From Rhodoligotrophos defluvii (GTDB lineage Bacteria; Pseudomonadota; Alphaproteobacteria; Rhizobiales; Im1), in the NCBI RefSeq assembly GCF_005281615.1, contig NZ_SZZM01000006.1, positions 1 to 64,000 on the forward strand: a stretch of 64,000 nt of DNA. Reading direction: 5' to 3'. Of this stretch, positions 1 to 8,109 are shown piece after piece. The translations under genes and the position numbers were made by a program. Position 1 is the stretch's first letter. The number at the start of each line of letters is the position of its first letter. The notes under the pieces are model-generated. The model made no database searches. It had not been told where the DNA came from and saw nothing but the letters and a program-made list of their open reading frames with translations.

Positions 1-449
1 GCGGGGCCGCGGCCGTTCGCGGAGGCGCGGCAGCCGCGGGAGCGGCGACCGCAGCCTATAGCGTCGGCTCGCTCGGCCAGACCGGGGCCGCAGGCGTCGC
101 CTCCGGCCTCGGCGGTGTCGCCCGCGCCGCAGGTTCCGCCGCCATCTCGCCCCTCAAACGCGCCTCCGCGCGTGCCAGCGGGTCCGTCAAATCCAGCTTC
201 ACCGAAGGCGCGCGGGCCGGCTTCGGCGCGACAGGCGGCACATCCTCCATGGGCACGGTCGGCGGCGCGAGCGCCGACCCCGCCGCCGCGCCTTCCGGTC
301 CGGTGGGCAGTCCTCCGGCCTGGGCGCAGCGGATGCAGCGCCGGCAGGCCATGAACCACGGCACCACCATGGCCGCCCATGCGGTGCGCTCCGGCGACAG
401 CCACGGCGGCGGTTCCTCCATCAACCTTTCCGAAAGAGACCGCTCATGA
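1..449 (+). CDS. trbL: Conjugal transfer protein TrbL, C-terminal end (partial)
   Basis: The window opens inside this gene; only about 148 C-terminal residues are present. The visible part is a low-complexity, Ala/Gly/Ser-rich tail ending in a basic, polar stretch, as expected for the cytoplasmic or periplasmic tail after the membrane segments of TrbL. TrbL is the VirB6-like polytopic inner-membrane channel component of Trb-type mating-pair formation. The assignment rests mainly on context: its stop overlaps the start of trbF by four bases, and trbG and trbI follow in the canonical Trb order. The tail alone would not be diagnostic. Confidence 0.8.
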   Translation, partial: GAAAVRGGAAAAGAATAAYSVGSLGQTGAAGVASGLGGVARAAGSAAISPLKRASARASGSVKSSFTEGARAGFGATGGTSSMGTVGGASADPAAAPSGPVGSPPAWAQRMQRRQAMNHGTTMAAHAVRSGDSHGGGSSINLSERDRS

Positions 450-1135
450 ACATATTCAAACGACCAGCAACGCATTACGGCAAATCGCCGGAACCCACGA
501 CGCCTTACCAGAAGGCCGCACAGGCATGGGACGAGCGCATCGGCTCGGCCCGTGTGCAGGCGAGAAACTGGCGCTATTTCGCTTTCGGCTCCCTGATCCT
601 CTCGGCAGGCTTCGCGTCCGCGCTCGTCTTGCAGTCGGCGCGCGGGACCGTGGTGCCTTGGGTGGTGCAGGTCGACAATCTCGGCCAGGCGCAGGCTGTA
701 GCGCCGGCCGTCGCCGATTATCGCCCCACCGATCCGCAGATCGCATGGCATCTCGGCCGATTCATCGAGCAGGTTCGTGCGATCCCGGCCGATGCCATCA
801 TCGTCCGCCAGAACTGGCTTCGCGCCTACGAGTTCACCACGGATCGCGGCGCGGCAGCATTGAACGATTACGCGAGGGCAAATGACCCGTTCACCCGCGT
901 CGGCCGTCAGCAGGTCGCAGTCGAGGTGTCGAGCGTCATCCGGGCGTCCCCGACCAGCTTCCGCATTGCTTGGACCGAACGCCATTACGAGAACGGCCAA
1001 TTCTCCACGACTGAACGCTGGACCGCGATCCTGACCATCGTGATCCAGCCGCCCCGCAATGCCGAGCGGCTGCGCGCCAACCCACTCGGTATCTACGTCA
1101 ACGCAATCTCATGGTCGCGGGAGATGAGCCAATGA
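446..1135 (+). CDS. trbF: Conjugal transfer protein TrbF (VirB8-like)
   Basis: 229 residues with a short cytoplasmic N-terminus, one membrane segment at about residues 46-65 and a periplasmic domain, the layout of VirB8/TrbF proteins. These nucleate the type IV secretion channel in the inner membrane and contact the VirB10-like TrbI. The ending NPLGIYVNAISWSREM is typical of the TrbF C-terminus. The ATG overlaps the trbL stop by four bases and the stop overlaps the trbG start by four bases, so translational coupling along the operon is likely. Length matches the family. Confidence 0.93.
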   Translation: MNIFKRPATHYGKSPEPTTPYQKAAQAWDERIGSARVQARNWRYFAFGSLILSAGFASALVLQSARGTVVPWVVQVDNLGQAQAVAPAVADYRPTDPQIAWHLGRFIEQVRAIPADAIIVRQNWLRAYEFTTDRGAAALNDYARANDPFTRVGRQQVAVEVSSVIRASPTSFRIAWTERHYENGQFSTTERWTAILTIVIQPPRNAERLRANPLGIYVNAISWSREMSQ

Positions 1136-2127
1136 GGACGATCACCCACACACCCGCGATTGCGGTCGTGCTGCTTTCGGCCACCATGCTGGCCGGCTGC
1201 GCCACCAACCGGACGCAGCAATGGAGCTATGACGCCGAGGTGCCGCCGCTGCCAGCGGTGCAGACAGCCGCGACCGACGACACGCCAAGGCCGCTGCATG
1301 TGCCGCCGGCATGGACCGTGGCGCGAGGCGGGCAGACCGCCGCCACGCCGGCCGGTCGCGTCGAGAACGCCAATGCCGCAGCTCGTGTCGAGCCGCGCCG
1401 AGAAGGCTATCACAACGCCATCCAAATTTATCCGTGGTCCGAAGGCGCGCTCTATCAGGTCTATGCCGCAGTCGGGCAGATCACCACCATCGCGTTGGAG
1501 CCGGGCGAGAGCCTGACCGGCACGGGGCCGATCGCGGCCGGCGACACCGCCCGCTGGATCATCGGCGATACGGAAAGCGGTTCAGGAGCGAGCCGGCGCG
1601 TGCATGTGCTGGTGAAGCCGACCCGGCCGGACATCTCCACCAACCTCGTCATCACCACCGACCGCCGCATCTACATGATCGAGCTGCGCGCCCGCGATGC
1701 GCTCTACATGCCGGCCGTGGCCTGGGCCTATCCCGCGCCGCCGCCCGGCCAGCGCCAGATCGTTCCGGCTGCGCCGGTCATCCCGGCCGAGGCCGCAAGG
1801 AACTACCGCTACGGCCTGACCGGAGACAGCCCGCCATGGCGGCCGGTTTCCGTCTTCGACGATGGACGCCGCGTCTATGTCGTCTTCCCGGCCGGGATCG
1901 TCCAGGGAGAGATGCCGCCGATCTTCGTGCTCGGTTCCGATGGCGAGCCGCAGATCGTCAACAGCCGCGTCCACCAGAACGTCCTGATCGTGGACCGCCT
2001 GTTCGGCGCGGCCGAACTGCGCCTTGGCAGCGGCAACCGCCAGCAGACGGTCAGGATCGTCCGCATCAACCCGACGCAGGCCGCCGCCGCGCAGCCCGCC
2101 AGCGCGACCGGAGACTCCCCGTCATGA
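1132..2127 (+). CDS. trbG: Conjugal transfer protein TrbG (VirB9-like)
   Basis: 331 residues from the ATG at 1132, which overlaps the trbF stop. The N-terminus is a lipoprotein-type signal peptide with lipobox LAGC at about residues 17-20. A conserved VirB9/TrbG core follows, with the characteristic 'ALEPGE' segment and beta-rich C-terminal domain ('VFDDGRRVYVVFP', 'NYRYGLTG'). TrbG forms the outer-membrane-associated ring of the conjugation channel together with TrbI. An in-frame start 21 bases upstream would hide the lipoprotein signal, so 1132 is preferred. Confidence 0.93.
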   Translation: MRTITHTPAIAVVLLSATMLAGCATNRTQQWSYDAEVPPLPAVQTAATDDTPRPLHVPPAWTVARGGQTAATPAGRVENANAAARVEPRREGYHNAIQIYPWSEGALYQVYAAVGQITTIALEPGESLTGTGPIAAGDTARWIIGDTESGSGASRRVHVLVKPTRPDISTNLVITTDRRIYMIELRARDALYMPAVAWAYPAPPPGQRQIVPAAPVIPAEAARNYRYGLTGDSPPWRPVSVFDDGRRVYVVFPAGIVQGEMPPIFVLGSDGEPQIVNSRVHQNVLIVDRLFGAAELRLGSGNRQQTVRIVRINPTQAAAAQPASATGDSPS

Positions 2128-3260
2128 CGGACAACACCATCACCGATACCGCCGCGCCCATGCGGCTGCGCGCCGAACCGCCCCGCGTCACCCGCCTGTC
2201 CCGCAGGATGCTGGCAGGTGTCGGCGCTGTCGCCTTGCTCGGCATCGGGGGCGCGCTGATCTACGCGCTCCAGACCCGCGATGCTGGACCGGGCGGGGAC
2301 GAACTCTATTCGACCGAGAACCGTCCTACGGCGGACGGTCTCGCCGGCCTGCCGCGTGACTATACCGGCCCGGCCCTGGGACCGCCATTGCCGGGCGACC
2401 TCGGCCGCCCGATCCTCGACGCGCAGAACCGGGGACAGCCGGTTGTGCCGCCTGCAATCACGACGCCGGCCGTCGATCCCGAAGAAGAACGACGCCGCGC
2501 CGAGGAAGAAGCCGCGCGCGTGAGCAACGTGTTCTTCCAGACAGGTCCGCGCGTCGGGGCCACGCCCGGCATGACGATGCCCGGCCTTGCCGGTCTCGAC
2601 CTTGGAGGACAACTCGCCGCGCAGGATCGGCACACGGCGTTTCTCAATGCGCCAGTGGACCGGCAGACCGTCGCCCCTGATCGCGTCACGCCACCAGCCT
2701 CGCCCTGGATACTCCAGGCCGGGGCCGTGATCCCGGCTGCGCTCATCACCGGCATCCGTTCGGACCTACCTGGGCAAATCACCGCCCAAGTGACGGAAAA
2801 CGTCTATGACAGCCCAACCGGCAGCCTGCTCCTGATCCCGCAGGGCACGCGCATCATCGGCCAATACGATGATGGCGTGACCTTTGGCCAGCGGCGTGTC
2901 CTGCTGGTCTGGAACCGCCTGATCCTGCCGGGCGGCCGATCCATCGTGCTGGAGCGCCTGCCGGGCGCGGATGCTTCCGGTTATGCCGGCCTTGAGGATG
3001 GCGTCGATTATCACTGGTGGGATCTGATGAGAGCGGCCGGCTTGTCCACGCTGCTTGCGGTCGGCACGGAGCTGGCGACCAGCGACGAGGACCGGCTGAT
3101 CCGCGCCATCCGCGACGGCGCGCAGGACACCATCAATCAGGCCGGCCAGCAGATCGTCCAGCGCCAGTTGCAGGTCGCGCCCACGCTCACCATCCGGCCG
3201 GGCTTCCCGGTCAGGATCATCGTGACCCGTGACCTTGTGTTCGAGCCGGCAGGGGGTTGA
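2124..3260 (+). CDS. trbI: Conjugal transfer protein TrbI (VirB10-like)
   Basis: 378 residues. One membrane segment near residues 33-50 follows a cytoplasmic tail. A Pro-rich linker comes next, and the C-terminal VirB10 domain contains 'LITGIRSDLPGQITAQVTEN', 'LLLIPQGTRIIGQYDDGV' and 'FPVRIIVTRDLVF', hallmark motifs of the family. TrbI spans both membranes and forms the core channel complex with TrbG and TrbF. The ATG at 2124 overlaps the trbG stop. Frames open further upstream on this strand but lie inside trbG and are not used. Confidence 0.94.
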   Translation: MTDNTITDTAAPMRLRAEPPRVTRLSRRMLAGVGAVALLGIGGALIYALQTRDAGPGGDELYSTENRPTADGLAGLPRDYTGPALGPPLPGDLGRPILDAQNRGQPVVPPAITTPAVDPEEERRRAEEEAARVSNVFFQTGPRVGATPGMTMPGLAGLDLGGQLAAQDRHTAFLNAPVDRQTVAPDRVTPPASPWILQAGAVIPAALITGIRSDLPGQITAQVTENVYDSPTGSLLLIPQGTRIIGQYDDGVTFGQRRVLLVWNRLILPGGRSIVLERLPGADASGYAGLEDGVDYHWWDLMRAAGLSTLLAVGTELATSDEDRLIRAIRDGAQDTINQAGQQIVQRQLQVAPTLTIRPGFPVRIIVTRDLVFEPAGG

Positions 3261-3262
3261 CC

Positions 3263-3484
3263 ATGACCAAGCTGAAACTTGGCCCGCTGCCCGACGATAA
3301 GCCCGTCAAGGTTACGGTAGAGCTGCCCGCGCCGCTCCATCGCGATCTTGTCGCCTATGCCGAGGTGCTGGCCCGCGAGAGCGGCCAGCCCGCCGCCGAT
3401 CCCGTCAGGCTGATCGTGCCGATGCTGGAGCGGTTCATCGCCACGGATCGCGGTTTCGTCAAGGCACGGCGAACAATGGGGTAG
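3263..3484 (+). CDS. DUF2274-family small protein of the trb operon
   Basis: 73 residues from the ATG at 3263; a TTG two codons earlier overlaps the trbI stop and is an alternative start. The sequence 'VKVTVELPAPLHRDLVAYAEVLA' resembles ribbon-helix-helix DNA-binding proteins, and the protein matches the DUF2274 family that regularly follows trbI in conjugative elements of alpha- and gammaproteobacteria. Its role is unknown; small size and the RHH-like pattern suggest a regulator. It is the last gene of the transfer operon visible here. Confidence 0.8.
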   Translation: MTKLKLGPLPDDKPVKVTVELPAPLHRDLVAYAEVLARESGQPAADPVRLIVPMLERFIATDRGFVKARRTMG

Positions 3485-3520
3485 GCTATTTCTCGGTGGC
3501 TGATAGGAGAGCTGGAAATA

Positions 3521-3795
3521 GGTGAGTGCTTAGCCTGACAGGGCCGCACCAGACCATGCGCCTGTCCCGATGGCCCAAATTGTATTGATGGCCGAAGCCA
3601 GTTTCAGTTTGGGTTTCTCAGTCCTAAAGGCAGTTTCTGTTTCCATGTGGTTCTCCTTTCCGTTCGATGCTGACAGTAGTGCAACGGCATAAGCCGTTAC
3701 CCAAAGGGCAATGAAGGTTAGAAGGCCACCGAGACAGAGAACATGAAGGGGAATCGAACCCCAACCTACCAGACCTGTCAGGCTAAACACTCACC
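3521..3795. mobile_element. Small inverted-repeat (MITE-like) element
   Basis: A 275-bp segment is bounded by 22-bp terminal inverted repeats at 3521-3542 and 3774-3795 that match at 21 of 22 positions (the difference is at 3529). The repeat contains the core TAGCCTGACAGG. No transposase is encoded, so a miniature non-autonomous element is the simplest reading. I see no clear target-site duplication (aaata on the left, ttatt on the right). On the minus strand the right part contains GGGGTTCGATTCCCC, a tRNA T-arm look-alike. The element sits between the transfer genes and the recombinase module. Confidence 0.5.
3530..3646 (-). CDS. 38-residue hypothetical peptide inside the inverted-repeat element
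   Basis: A short frame on the minus strand has a strong ribosome-binding site (AAGGAG at ideal spacing before the ATG at 3646). It encodes a peptide beginning METETAFRTEKPKLKL followed by a mildly hydrophobic C-terminus ending in GAALSG. The stop codon lies inside the left terminal repeat. The frame is open upstream to a GTG at 3790 within the right repeat, which would add a membrane-like segment. The good ribosome-binding site argues for translation; nothing recognisable in the sequence gives a function. Confidence 0.35.
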   Translation of the reverse strand: METETAFRTEKPKLKLASAINTIWAIGTGAWSGAALSG

Positions 3796-3802
3796 CTTAT
3801 TT

Positions 3803-3850
3803 ATATGGATGGCGACGAGCGTTCAGACAAGACGCTTCGCGCATCCATAT
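3803..3850. repeat. Long imperfect hairpin
   Basis: ATATGGAT (3803-3810) pairs with ATCCATAT (3843-3850), and the pairing continues inward imperfectly through CGAGCGT/ACGCTTCG to a nine-base loop, giving an arm of about 20 bases. It begins eight bases after the right terminal repeat of the neighbouring small element. It has no T-run, so a terminator is unlikely; a recombination or regulatory structure is possible. Confidence 0.4.
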
Positions 3851-3997
3851 TAAGTTTGCATGTCGCCTCAATGGCGGGGGTGCCGCCAGCGCATAAACGC
3901 AAATGCGGCACGCTACAGGCCGCCGACTGCCCTCCATGGTTCGCTCAATTCCGGGGCCTTGAGCGCCCCGCAATCCACCAGAGCCAAGGAGGATTCC

Positions 3998-4300
3998 ATG
4001 TGCGCAGAGCGCCGCCGCGCCCGCAAAGGGCGACCGCGACAGCCGGTCCCCGAAACACTTCCCGACGATCTTTTCGACTACGCCGACGATCCCGCGCCGC
4101 GTCGCAGCACGCCGCCCCACGCCTTCGATGTCGAGAAGTTACCCGTCATCGACGACTGGCCCGAGGACGTGCCGATCACCGAGGTCGAAATACAGGTGTT
4201 CGAGCGTTGGTTCGCCGATGTTTTCGACGAGATGTTCGGCTCGCTTGACCCGGTTCCCGGCTTTACAAACCTATCTCGTGATGATAGGAATAGGGAGTGA
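3998..4300 (+). CDS. Hypothetical acidic protein of the ICE
   Basis: 100 residues from the ATG at 3998, chosen because AAGGAGG lies five bases upstream. The N-terminus is basic and Arg-rich (MCAERRRARKGRPRQ); the rest is acidic and ends in an amphipathic helix-like stretch (VEIQVFERWFADVFDEMF). I do not recognise a family. It precedes the winged-helix regulator and the recombinase on the same strand, so it may belong to the element's regulatory or toxin-antitoxin-like module, but no catalytic motif supports that. Confidence 0.6.
   Translation: MCAERRRARKGRPRQPVPETLPDDLFDYADDPAPRRSTPPHAFDVEKLPVIDDWPEDVPITEVEIQVFERWFADVFDEMFGSLDPVPGFTNLSRDDRNRE
4270..4288. promoter_or_regulatory. Candidate operator (CCTATC-N7-GATAGG palindrome)
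   Basis: CCTATC at 4270-4275 and GATAGG at 4283-4288 form a palindrome 33 bases before the start of the winged-helix regulator gene, inside the 3' end of the preceding gene. A related sequence, CTAT-N13-ATAG, occurs at 3486-3506, and both are followed by an ATAGG(T)GAGTG-like stretch. A regulator-binding site repeated on either side of the inserted element is a reasonable guess and nothing more. Confidence 0.3.
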
Positions 4301-4320
4301 TTTGAGCGCCGGGATTTGCA

Positions 4321-4710
4321 ATGACGACGCTGAAAGTCGGGATCGCCGACCCCGAAGAAATGAAGACCCGCACCATGCGGATCGCCAGAGGCGAGGAAAA
4401 GTCCGCGCCCGGCGAGCCGACCGTCTGGTTCGCGTCCACGGAGTCGTTCGCCCGGCTTTTGTCGGCGAGCAATCGGGAATTGCTGCGCGTCATCCATGAG
4501 CACGCACCGGGATCGCTGGAGGAACTGGCGCAGATCACCGGCCGCGCCGGCCCCAACATCTCACGCACGCTCAAGAAAATGGAGGGTTGCGGCCTTATCC
4601 GCATGGAGAAGGGCAAGGGCCTCAAGCTGGTCCCCAAGGTCGTTCACGACCGCGTGGAACTTGTCCTGCCCCTGATCGAGCGCCGCAAGAAGAAAGGAAC
4701 CCGCACATGA
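4321..4710 (+). CDS. HVO_A0114-type winged-helix DNA-binding protein
   Basis: 129 residues. The middle and C-terminal parts form a MarR-like winged helix: 'LEELAQITGRAGPNISRTLKKMEGCGLIRMEKGKG' contains the helix-turn-helix followed by the wing. The N-terminal 'WFASTESFARLLSASNRELLRVI' is typical of the HVO_A0114 group of predicted DNA-binding proteins, often found as the antitoxin or regulator partner of small toxins in mobile elements. No TumE-like toxin partner is visible upstream here. Its stop overlaps the recombinase start (ATGA), so the two are probably translated together, suggesting that it controls excision or recombinase expression. Confidence 0.75.
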   Translation: MTTLKVGIADPEEMKTRTMRIARGEEKSAPGEPTVWFASTESFARLLSASNRELLRVIHEHAPGSLEELAQITGRAGPNISRTLKKMEGCGLIRMEKGKGLKLVPKVVHDRVELVLPLIERRKKKGTRT

Positions 4711-6470
4711 ACGCACAATCACCCACGGTCGCTTTGCGGGCCGCCCTTTATCTGCGCGTCTCCACGACCCGACAGGCAGAGCATGACGTGTCGATCCCCG
4801 ACCAGAAGCGCCAGGGCGAAGCCTATTGCGAGGCGCGCGGCTATCAGCTTGTCGAGACCTTCGTTGAGGCAGGGGCTTCGGCCACCAACGACCGCCGGCC
4901 CGAGTTTCAACGCATGATCGAGGCGGGCACGTCCAAGCCCGCGCCCTTCGATGTCGTTGTGGTCCATAGCTTCTCGCGCTTCTTCCGCGATCACTTCGAG
5001 CTGGAGTTCAACGTCAGGAAGCTCGCCAAGAACGGCGTCAAGCTGGTGTCCATCACGCAGGAAATGGGCGACGATCCCATGCACGTCATGATGCGGCAGA
5101 TCATGGCGCTGTTCGACGAATACCAGTCGAAGGAGAACGGCAAGCACGTCATGCGGGCGTTGAAGGAGAATGCCCGGCAAGGCTTCTGGAACGGCTCCCT
5201 GCCGCCCATCGGCTACCGCGTCGTCGCAGCCGAGCAGCGTGGCGTGAAGGTCAAGAAGAAGCTGGAGATCGACCCGCTGCACGCCGGAACGATCCGGCTT
5301 ATCTACCGCCTCGCCCTGGAGGGCGAGGGCGATAGCGGCCAGATGGGCGTCAAGGCCATCGTCAAGCATCTCAACCGCAACGGCATCTTCACCCGCGACG
5401 GCGGCAGGTGGGGCATTGGGCAGGTTCACCGCGTCCTGACCCGCCGCACCTATATCGGCGAGCATCAGTTCAACAAGCGCGGCAAGTCGAAGGAGTTGAA
5501 GCCCGAGGGTGAGGTCATAACCGTTCCGGTCCCTCCGATCATCGACCGCGAGACCTTTAACGCGGTGCAGAAGCTCTTGCAGGCCCGCAACCCCAAGACC
5601 GAGCTGCCTGCGCGCGTCGTGATCGGGCCGACCCTGCTGACCGGCATTTGCTATTGCGGCAATTGCGGGGGAGCCATGACCATCCGCACAGGCAAGAGCG
5701 GTCGCTATCGCTACTATGCCTGCTCGATCAAGGCGCGGCAGGGCGAAACCGGCTGCAAGGGTCGCGCGATCCCGATGGACAAGCTCGACAAGATGGTGGT
5801 CGGCCATATCGAGGAACGCCTGCTCGATCCCAACCGGCTGGAGAACCTGCTTGGCAGCGTCCTCGGCCGCCGGTCGGAGCAGGCCGAGCGTCGCCGGCAG
5901 CACATCGCCGAATTGCAGCGGCGGGCGGCCGAATCGGAACTACGCCTCAAGCGCCTCTACGACGCCATAGAGGCCGGCATTGCCGATCTGGACGACCCGG
6001 CGCTTGCGGAGCGCATCGCCCGCCTCAAGGTGATCCGCGATCAAGCCAGGGCCGATGCCGACCGCGCCCAGGCATTGCTCGACAGTCCCGGCCACAGCTC
6101 CATCAGCCCCGCGATGATCCGTGGTTTTTCACAGCGCGCCCGCGAGCGCATCCGGGGCCGCGAGGGCGGCTATCGGCGGGATCATCTGCGCTCTTTGGCG
6201 CAGCGTGTCGAGGTCGCGGATGACGCAATCCGCATCATGGGATCGAAGACGGAGCTGCTAAGGACGCTTATTGCCGGCCAAGGGCGGCAATCGGCGGCGA
6301 TTGGCGTGCCCAGAGGCGGTCTAAAATGGCGGAGGGGGTGGGATTCGAACCCACGGTACGCTTGCGCGCACAACGGTTTTCGAGACCGCCCCAATCGACC
6401 ACTCTGGCACCCCTCCGCGGGACAGACGGCTCAGGCGCCGCCTTTGGTCGCTCAGGCCGCGTTCACATAG
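4707..6470 (+). CDS. Large serine recombinase (ICE integrase) running through tRNA-Ser
   Basis: 587 residues. The N-terminal resolvase domain has 'YLRVSTTRQ' with the catalytic Ser at residue 19. A recombinase domain follows (about 190-300), then a zinc ribbon with Cys pairs near residues 315-350 ('CYCGNCGG' ... 'ACS'), and a coiled coil rich in Glu/Arg/Leu (about 380-470), the standard large-serine-recombinase layout. It probably integrates and excises this ICE. The last roughly 45 codons are translated through the antisense of the tRNA-Ser gene and stop only beyond it at 6470, so the C-terminus is supplied by the attachment site. The ATG at 4707 overlaps the upstream regulator stop. Confidence 0.88.
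   Translation: MNAQSPTVALRAALYLRVSTTRQAEHDVSIPDQKRQGEAYCEARGYQLVETFVEAGASATNDRRPEFQRMIEAGTSKPAPFDVVVVHSFSRFFRDHFELEFNVRKLAKNGVKLVSITQEMGDDPMHVMMRQIMALFDEYQSKENGKHVMRALKENARQGFWNGSLPPIGYRVVAAEQRGVKVKKKLEIDPLHAGTIRLIYRLALEGEGDSGQMGVKAIVKHLNRNGIFTRDGGRWGIGQVHRVLTRRTYIGEHQFNKRGKSKELKPEGEVITVPVPPIIDRETFNAVQKLLQARNPKTELPARVVIGPTLLTGICYCGNCGGAMTIRTGKSGRYRYYACSIKARQGETGCKGRAIPMDKLDKMVVGHIEERLLDPNRLENLLGSVLGRRSEQAERRRQHIAELQRRAAESELRLKRLYDAIEAGIADLDDPALAERIARLKVIRDQARADADRAQALLDSPGHSSISPAMIRGFSQRARERIRGREGGYRRDHLRSLAQRVEVADDAIRIMGSKTELLRTLIAGQGRQSAAIGVPRGGLKWRRGWDSNPRYACAHNGFRDRPNRPLWHPSAGQTAQAPPLVAQAAFT
6327..6416 (-). tRNA. tRNA-Ser(CGA)
   Basis: Reading the minus strand from 6416, the acceptor GGAGGGG pairs with CCCCTCC. 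The D-arm region (AGAGTGGTCGATTGGGG) and an anticodon loop TCTCGAAA with anticodon CGA are present. A long variable arm and the T-arm GTGGGTTCGAATCCCAC follow, then discriminator G and an encoded CCA (6327-6329). The long variable arm and anticodon identify serine. It lies at the boundary between the conjugative element and rplU, so it is the likely attachment site of the element. Confidence 0.95.
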
Positions 6471-6560
6471 CGCCGAATGGGCCTTATGCCAAGCCCTGGC
6501 GGCATTCGGCAGCGGAAAAAGGACGCGGCGGCGATTGTGCCAGAAATGACCGCCGGTTCC

Positions 6561-6588
6561 TTGACAGCGAAGCCGATCCGCGTATAGT
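6561..6588 (+). promoter_or_regulatory. Sigma-70-type promoter of rplU-rpmA
   Basis: TTGACA (6561-6566) and TATAGT (6583-6588) are separated by 16 bases, close to consensus, and lie about 75 bases upstream of the rplU start codon. They are the best promoter match upstream of the ribosomal protein pair. Confidence 0.65.
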
Positions 6589-6661
6589 GCCGGCCAAAAT
6601 GACCGGGCGCCTTCTCGCGCGCGGTCCTGACTTGTTTCTATACCAGGCGGATTTGGTCACC

Positions 6662-7009
6662 ATGTACGCGGTCATCAAGACGGGCGGCAAGCAATATAGA
6701 GTTGCCGCAAATGACGTAATCGAGGTCGAGCGGCTTTCCGCCGAGCCGGGCGACATTGTCGAGATCACGGACGTGCTGCTGGTGGGCGGCGAAGGCCAGC
6801 CGGTGATCGGCGCCCCGCTCGTGCCCGGCGCGAAGGTCGCCGCGGAGGTGGTCGCGCAGGATCGCGGCGAGAAGATCATCATCTTCAAGAAGCGGCGCCG
6901 CAAGCACTACCAGCGGAAGAACGGCCATCGCCAGCTTCTGACGCGGCTGAAGATCACCGAGATCCTGACTGAGGGAGCGAAGGGCAGCAAGGCGGAAGCT
7001 TCCGCCTGA
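6662..7009 (+). CDS. rplU: 50S ribosomal protein L21
   Basis: 115 residues beginning [14 protein letters not shown], the invariant L21 start. The basic RNA-binding loop '[17 protein letters not shown]' is present near residues 75-91. L21 binds 23S rRNA early in 50S assembly. A longer in-frame reading upstream runs through the tRNA and is rejected. It is followed by rpmA after about 85 bases, the usual rplU-rpmA pair. The C-terminal Ala/Glu/Lys-rich tail after the core is common in alphaproteobacterial L21. Confidence 0.97.
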   Translation: MYAVIKTGGKQYRVAANDVIEVERLSAEPGDIVEITDVLLVGGEGQPVIGAPLVPGAKVAAEVVAQDRGEKIIIFKKRRRKHYQRKNGHRQLLTRLKITEILTEGAKGSKAEASA

Positions 7010-7093
7010 TCCGCATCGGCGCTTACCTCGTCGTAACTTATTCCATGAACAATGGCGCCCATCGCGCCGACAGAAGACCCACGGGAGCACATC

Positions 7094-7351
7094 ATGGCTC
7101 ATAAGAAAGCAGGCGGTTCCTCGCGCAACGGTCGTGACTCGGCAGGCCGCCGCCTCGGTGTGAAGAAGTTTGGCGGCGAGCACGTCATTCCAGGGAACAT
7201 CCTGGTCCGTCAGCGCGGCACGAAATGGCATCCCGGCGACAATGTCGGCCTCGGCAAAGATCACACGATCTTCGCTCTGATCGAGGGCAAAGTCGAGTTC
7301 CGCACCGGCCGCAGCAAACGGACGTATGTATCCGTAGTACCGGCCAGCTGA
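7094..7351 (+). CDS. rpmA: 50S ribosomal protein L27
   Basis: 85 residues starting [20 protein letters not shown], the canonical bacterial L27 N-terminus that reaches towards the peptidyl-transferase centre. The conserved '[22 protein letters not shown]' segment follows. It is co-transcribed with rplU and ends before a strong intrinsic terminator at 7427-7466. The start at 7094 is preferred over in-frame codons upstream because all L27 proteins begin at this Met-Ala-His. Confidence 0.97.
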   Translation: MAHKKAGGSSRNGRDSAGRRLGVKKFGGEHVIPGNILVRQRGTKWHPGDNVGLGKDHTIFALIEGKVEFRTGRSKRTYVSVVPAS

Positions 7352-7426
7352 CGGCGGATGTGCGTTCCGTCCGCCGGCGTCCCATCGAACCGGCGGATCG
7401 GATGATCCGAAATCTCGCGAAAGCAG

Positions 7427-7466
7427 AAACGGGGAGATGGCGGCGTCCATCTCCCCGTTTTCTTTT
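7427..7466 (+). terminator. Rho-independent terminator after rpmA
   Basis: AAACGGGGAGATGG (7427-7440) pairs perfectly with CCATCTCCCCGTTT after a six-base loop and is followed by a T-rich run (TTTTCTTTT). It ends the rplU-rpmA transcript. Confidence 0.85.
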
Positions 7467-7490
7467 GCTGCCTGCAGGAAGGATCATCCC

Positions 7491-8084
7491 ATGAATATGG
7501 CAGTCGAATTCACCGCCCCCGTCGCGCCCGCCATCGAGACCGGCCGGCTGATCCTCACTCCGCCGACATTTGCGGATGCACCGCGCATCGCCGCGCTGTG
7601 CAATGATCGCACCGTGGCCGAGAACACCACCCGCATTCCCCACCCCTATAGCGAGCAGGACGCGATCTCGTGGCTTGGGACCTTGGGCGAGAGGCCGACA
7701 ACCGACCAGGCGGTGTTCGGGATCTGGCTCAACATTCCGGAGCGCGTGCTGATCGGCGCCATCGGCCTGGAGCGGCTCACCTCAGGCAGCGAACCGGCAC
7801 TCGGCTACTGGCTGGGCGCGGGGTATCGCGGCCGCGGATTCGCCACCGAGGCGGCCAAGGCCATACTGGGGTACGGCTTTCAGGTCCTCGGCCATGATGC
7901 TGTGGTCGCCTCCTGCCGGCTGACCAATGCCGCATCGCGCCGCGTGATCGAGAAGTGCGGCTTCACCTATGCGGGCCTGACCCGGTCCTATCTGCTCGCG
8001 CTCGACCAGGAGGAGCCGATGGACTTCTTCCGATTGAGCCGGGAACAGTGGTCAAGGCGAAGGCGGGCTGCCGCGATCGGGTAA
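7491..8084 (+). CDS. GNAT-family N-acetyltransferase (RimJ/RimL type)
   Basis: 197 residues. 'TGRLILTPPTFADAPRIAALCND' at the start and 'LGYWLGAGYRGRGFATEAAKAILGYGF' around residues 100-126 are the acetyl-CoA-binding motif of RimJ/RimL-like acetyltransferases; 'NAASRRVIEKCGFTYAG' is the conserved C-terminal part. These enzymes acetylate protein N-termini or small amines; the substrate cannot be read from sequence. The start ATG at 7491 has AGGAAGG upstream. In alphaproteobacteria such a gene often lies between rpmA and obgE; here obgE does not follow. Confidence 0.88.
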   Translation: MNMAVEFTAPVAPAIETGRLILTPPTFADAPRIAALCNDRTVAENTTRIPHPYSEQDAISWLGTLGERPTTDQAVFGIWLNIPERVLIGAIGLERLTSGSEPALGYWLGAGYRGRGFATEAAKAILGYGFQVLGHDAVVASCRLTNAASRRVIEKCGFTYAGLTRSYLLALDQEEPMDFFRLSREQWSRRRRAAAIG

Positions 8085-8090
8085 CCGGCC

Positions 8091-8109
8091 GGGCGCCGGC
8101 AAGGCGCCC
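8091..8109 (+). terminator. GC-rich hairpin after the acetyltransferase gene
   Basis: GGGCGCC (8091-8097) and GGCGCCC (8103-8109) form a perfect 7-bp stem just after the stop codon. There is no T-run, so it may be a weak terminator or a transcript-stabilising 3' hairpin. Confidence 0.4.

Noticed and set aside
3730..3775. A tRNA gene on the minus strand (T-arm GGGGTTCGATTCCCC)
   Set aside because: No acceptor, D-arm or anticodon arm can be paired around it; only the T-arm resemblance remains.
3521..3795. Target-site duplication of the small element
   Set aside because: The flanking bases (aaata and ttatt) are not direct repeats, so a duplication cannot be claimed.
6182..6394. Small frame antisense to the recombinase end and through tRNA-Ser
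   Set aside because: Same type of tRNA read-through artefact; no start signal.
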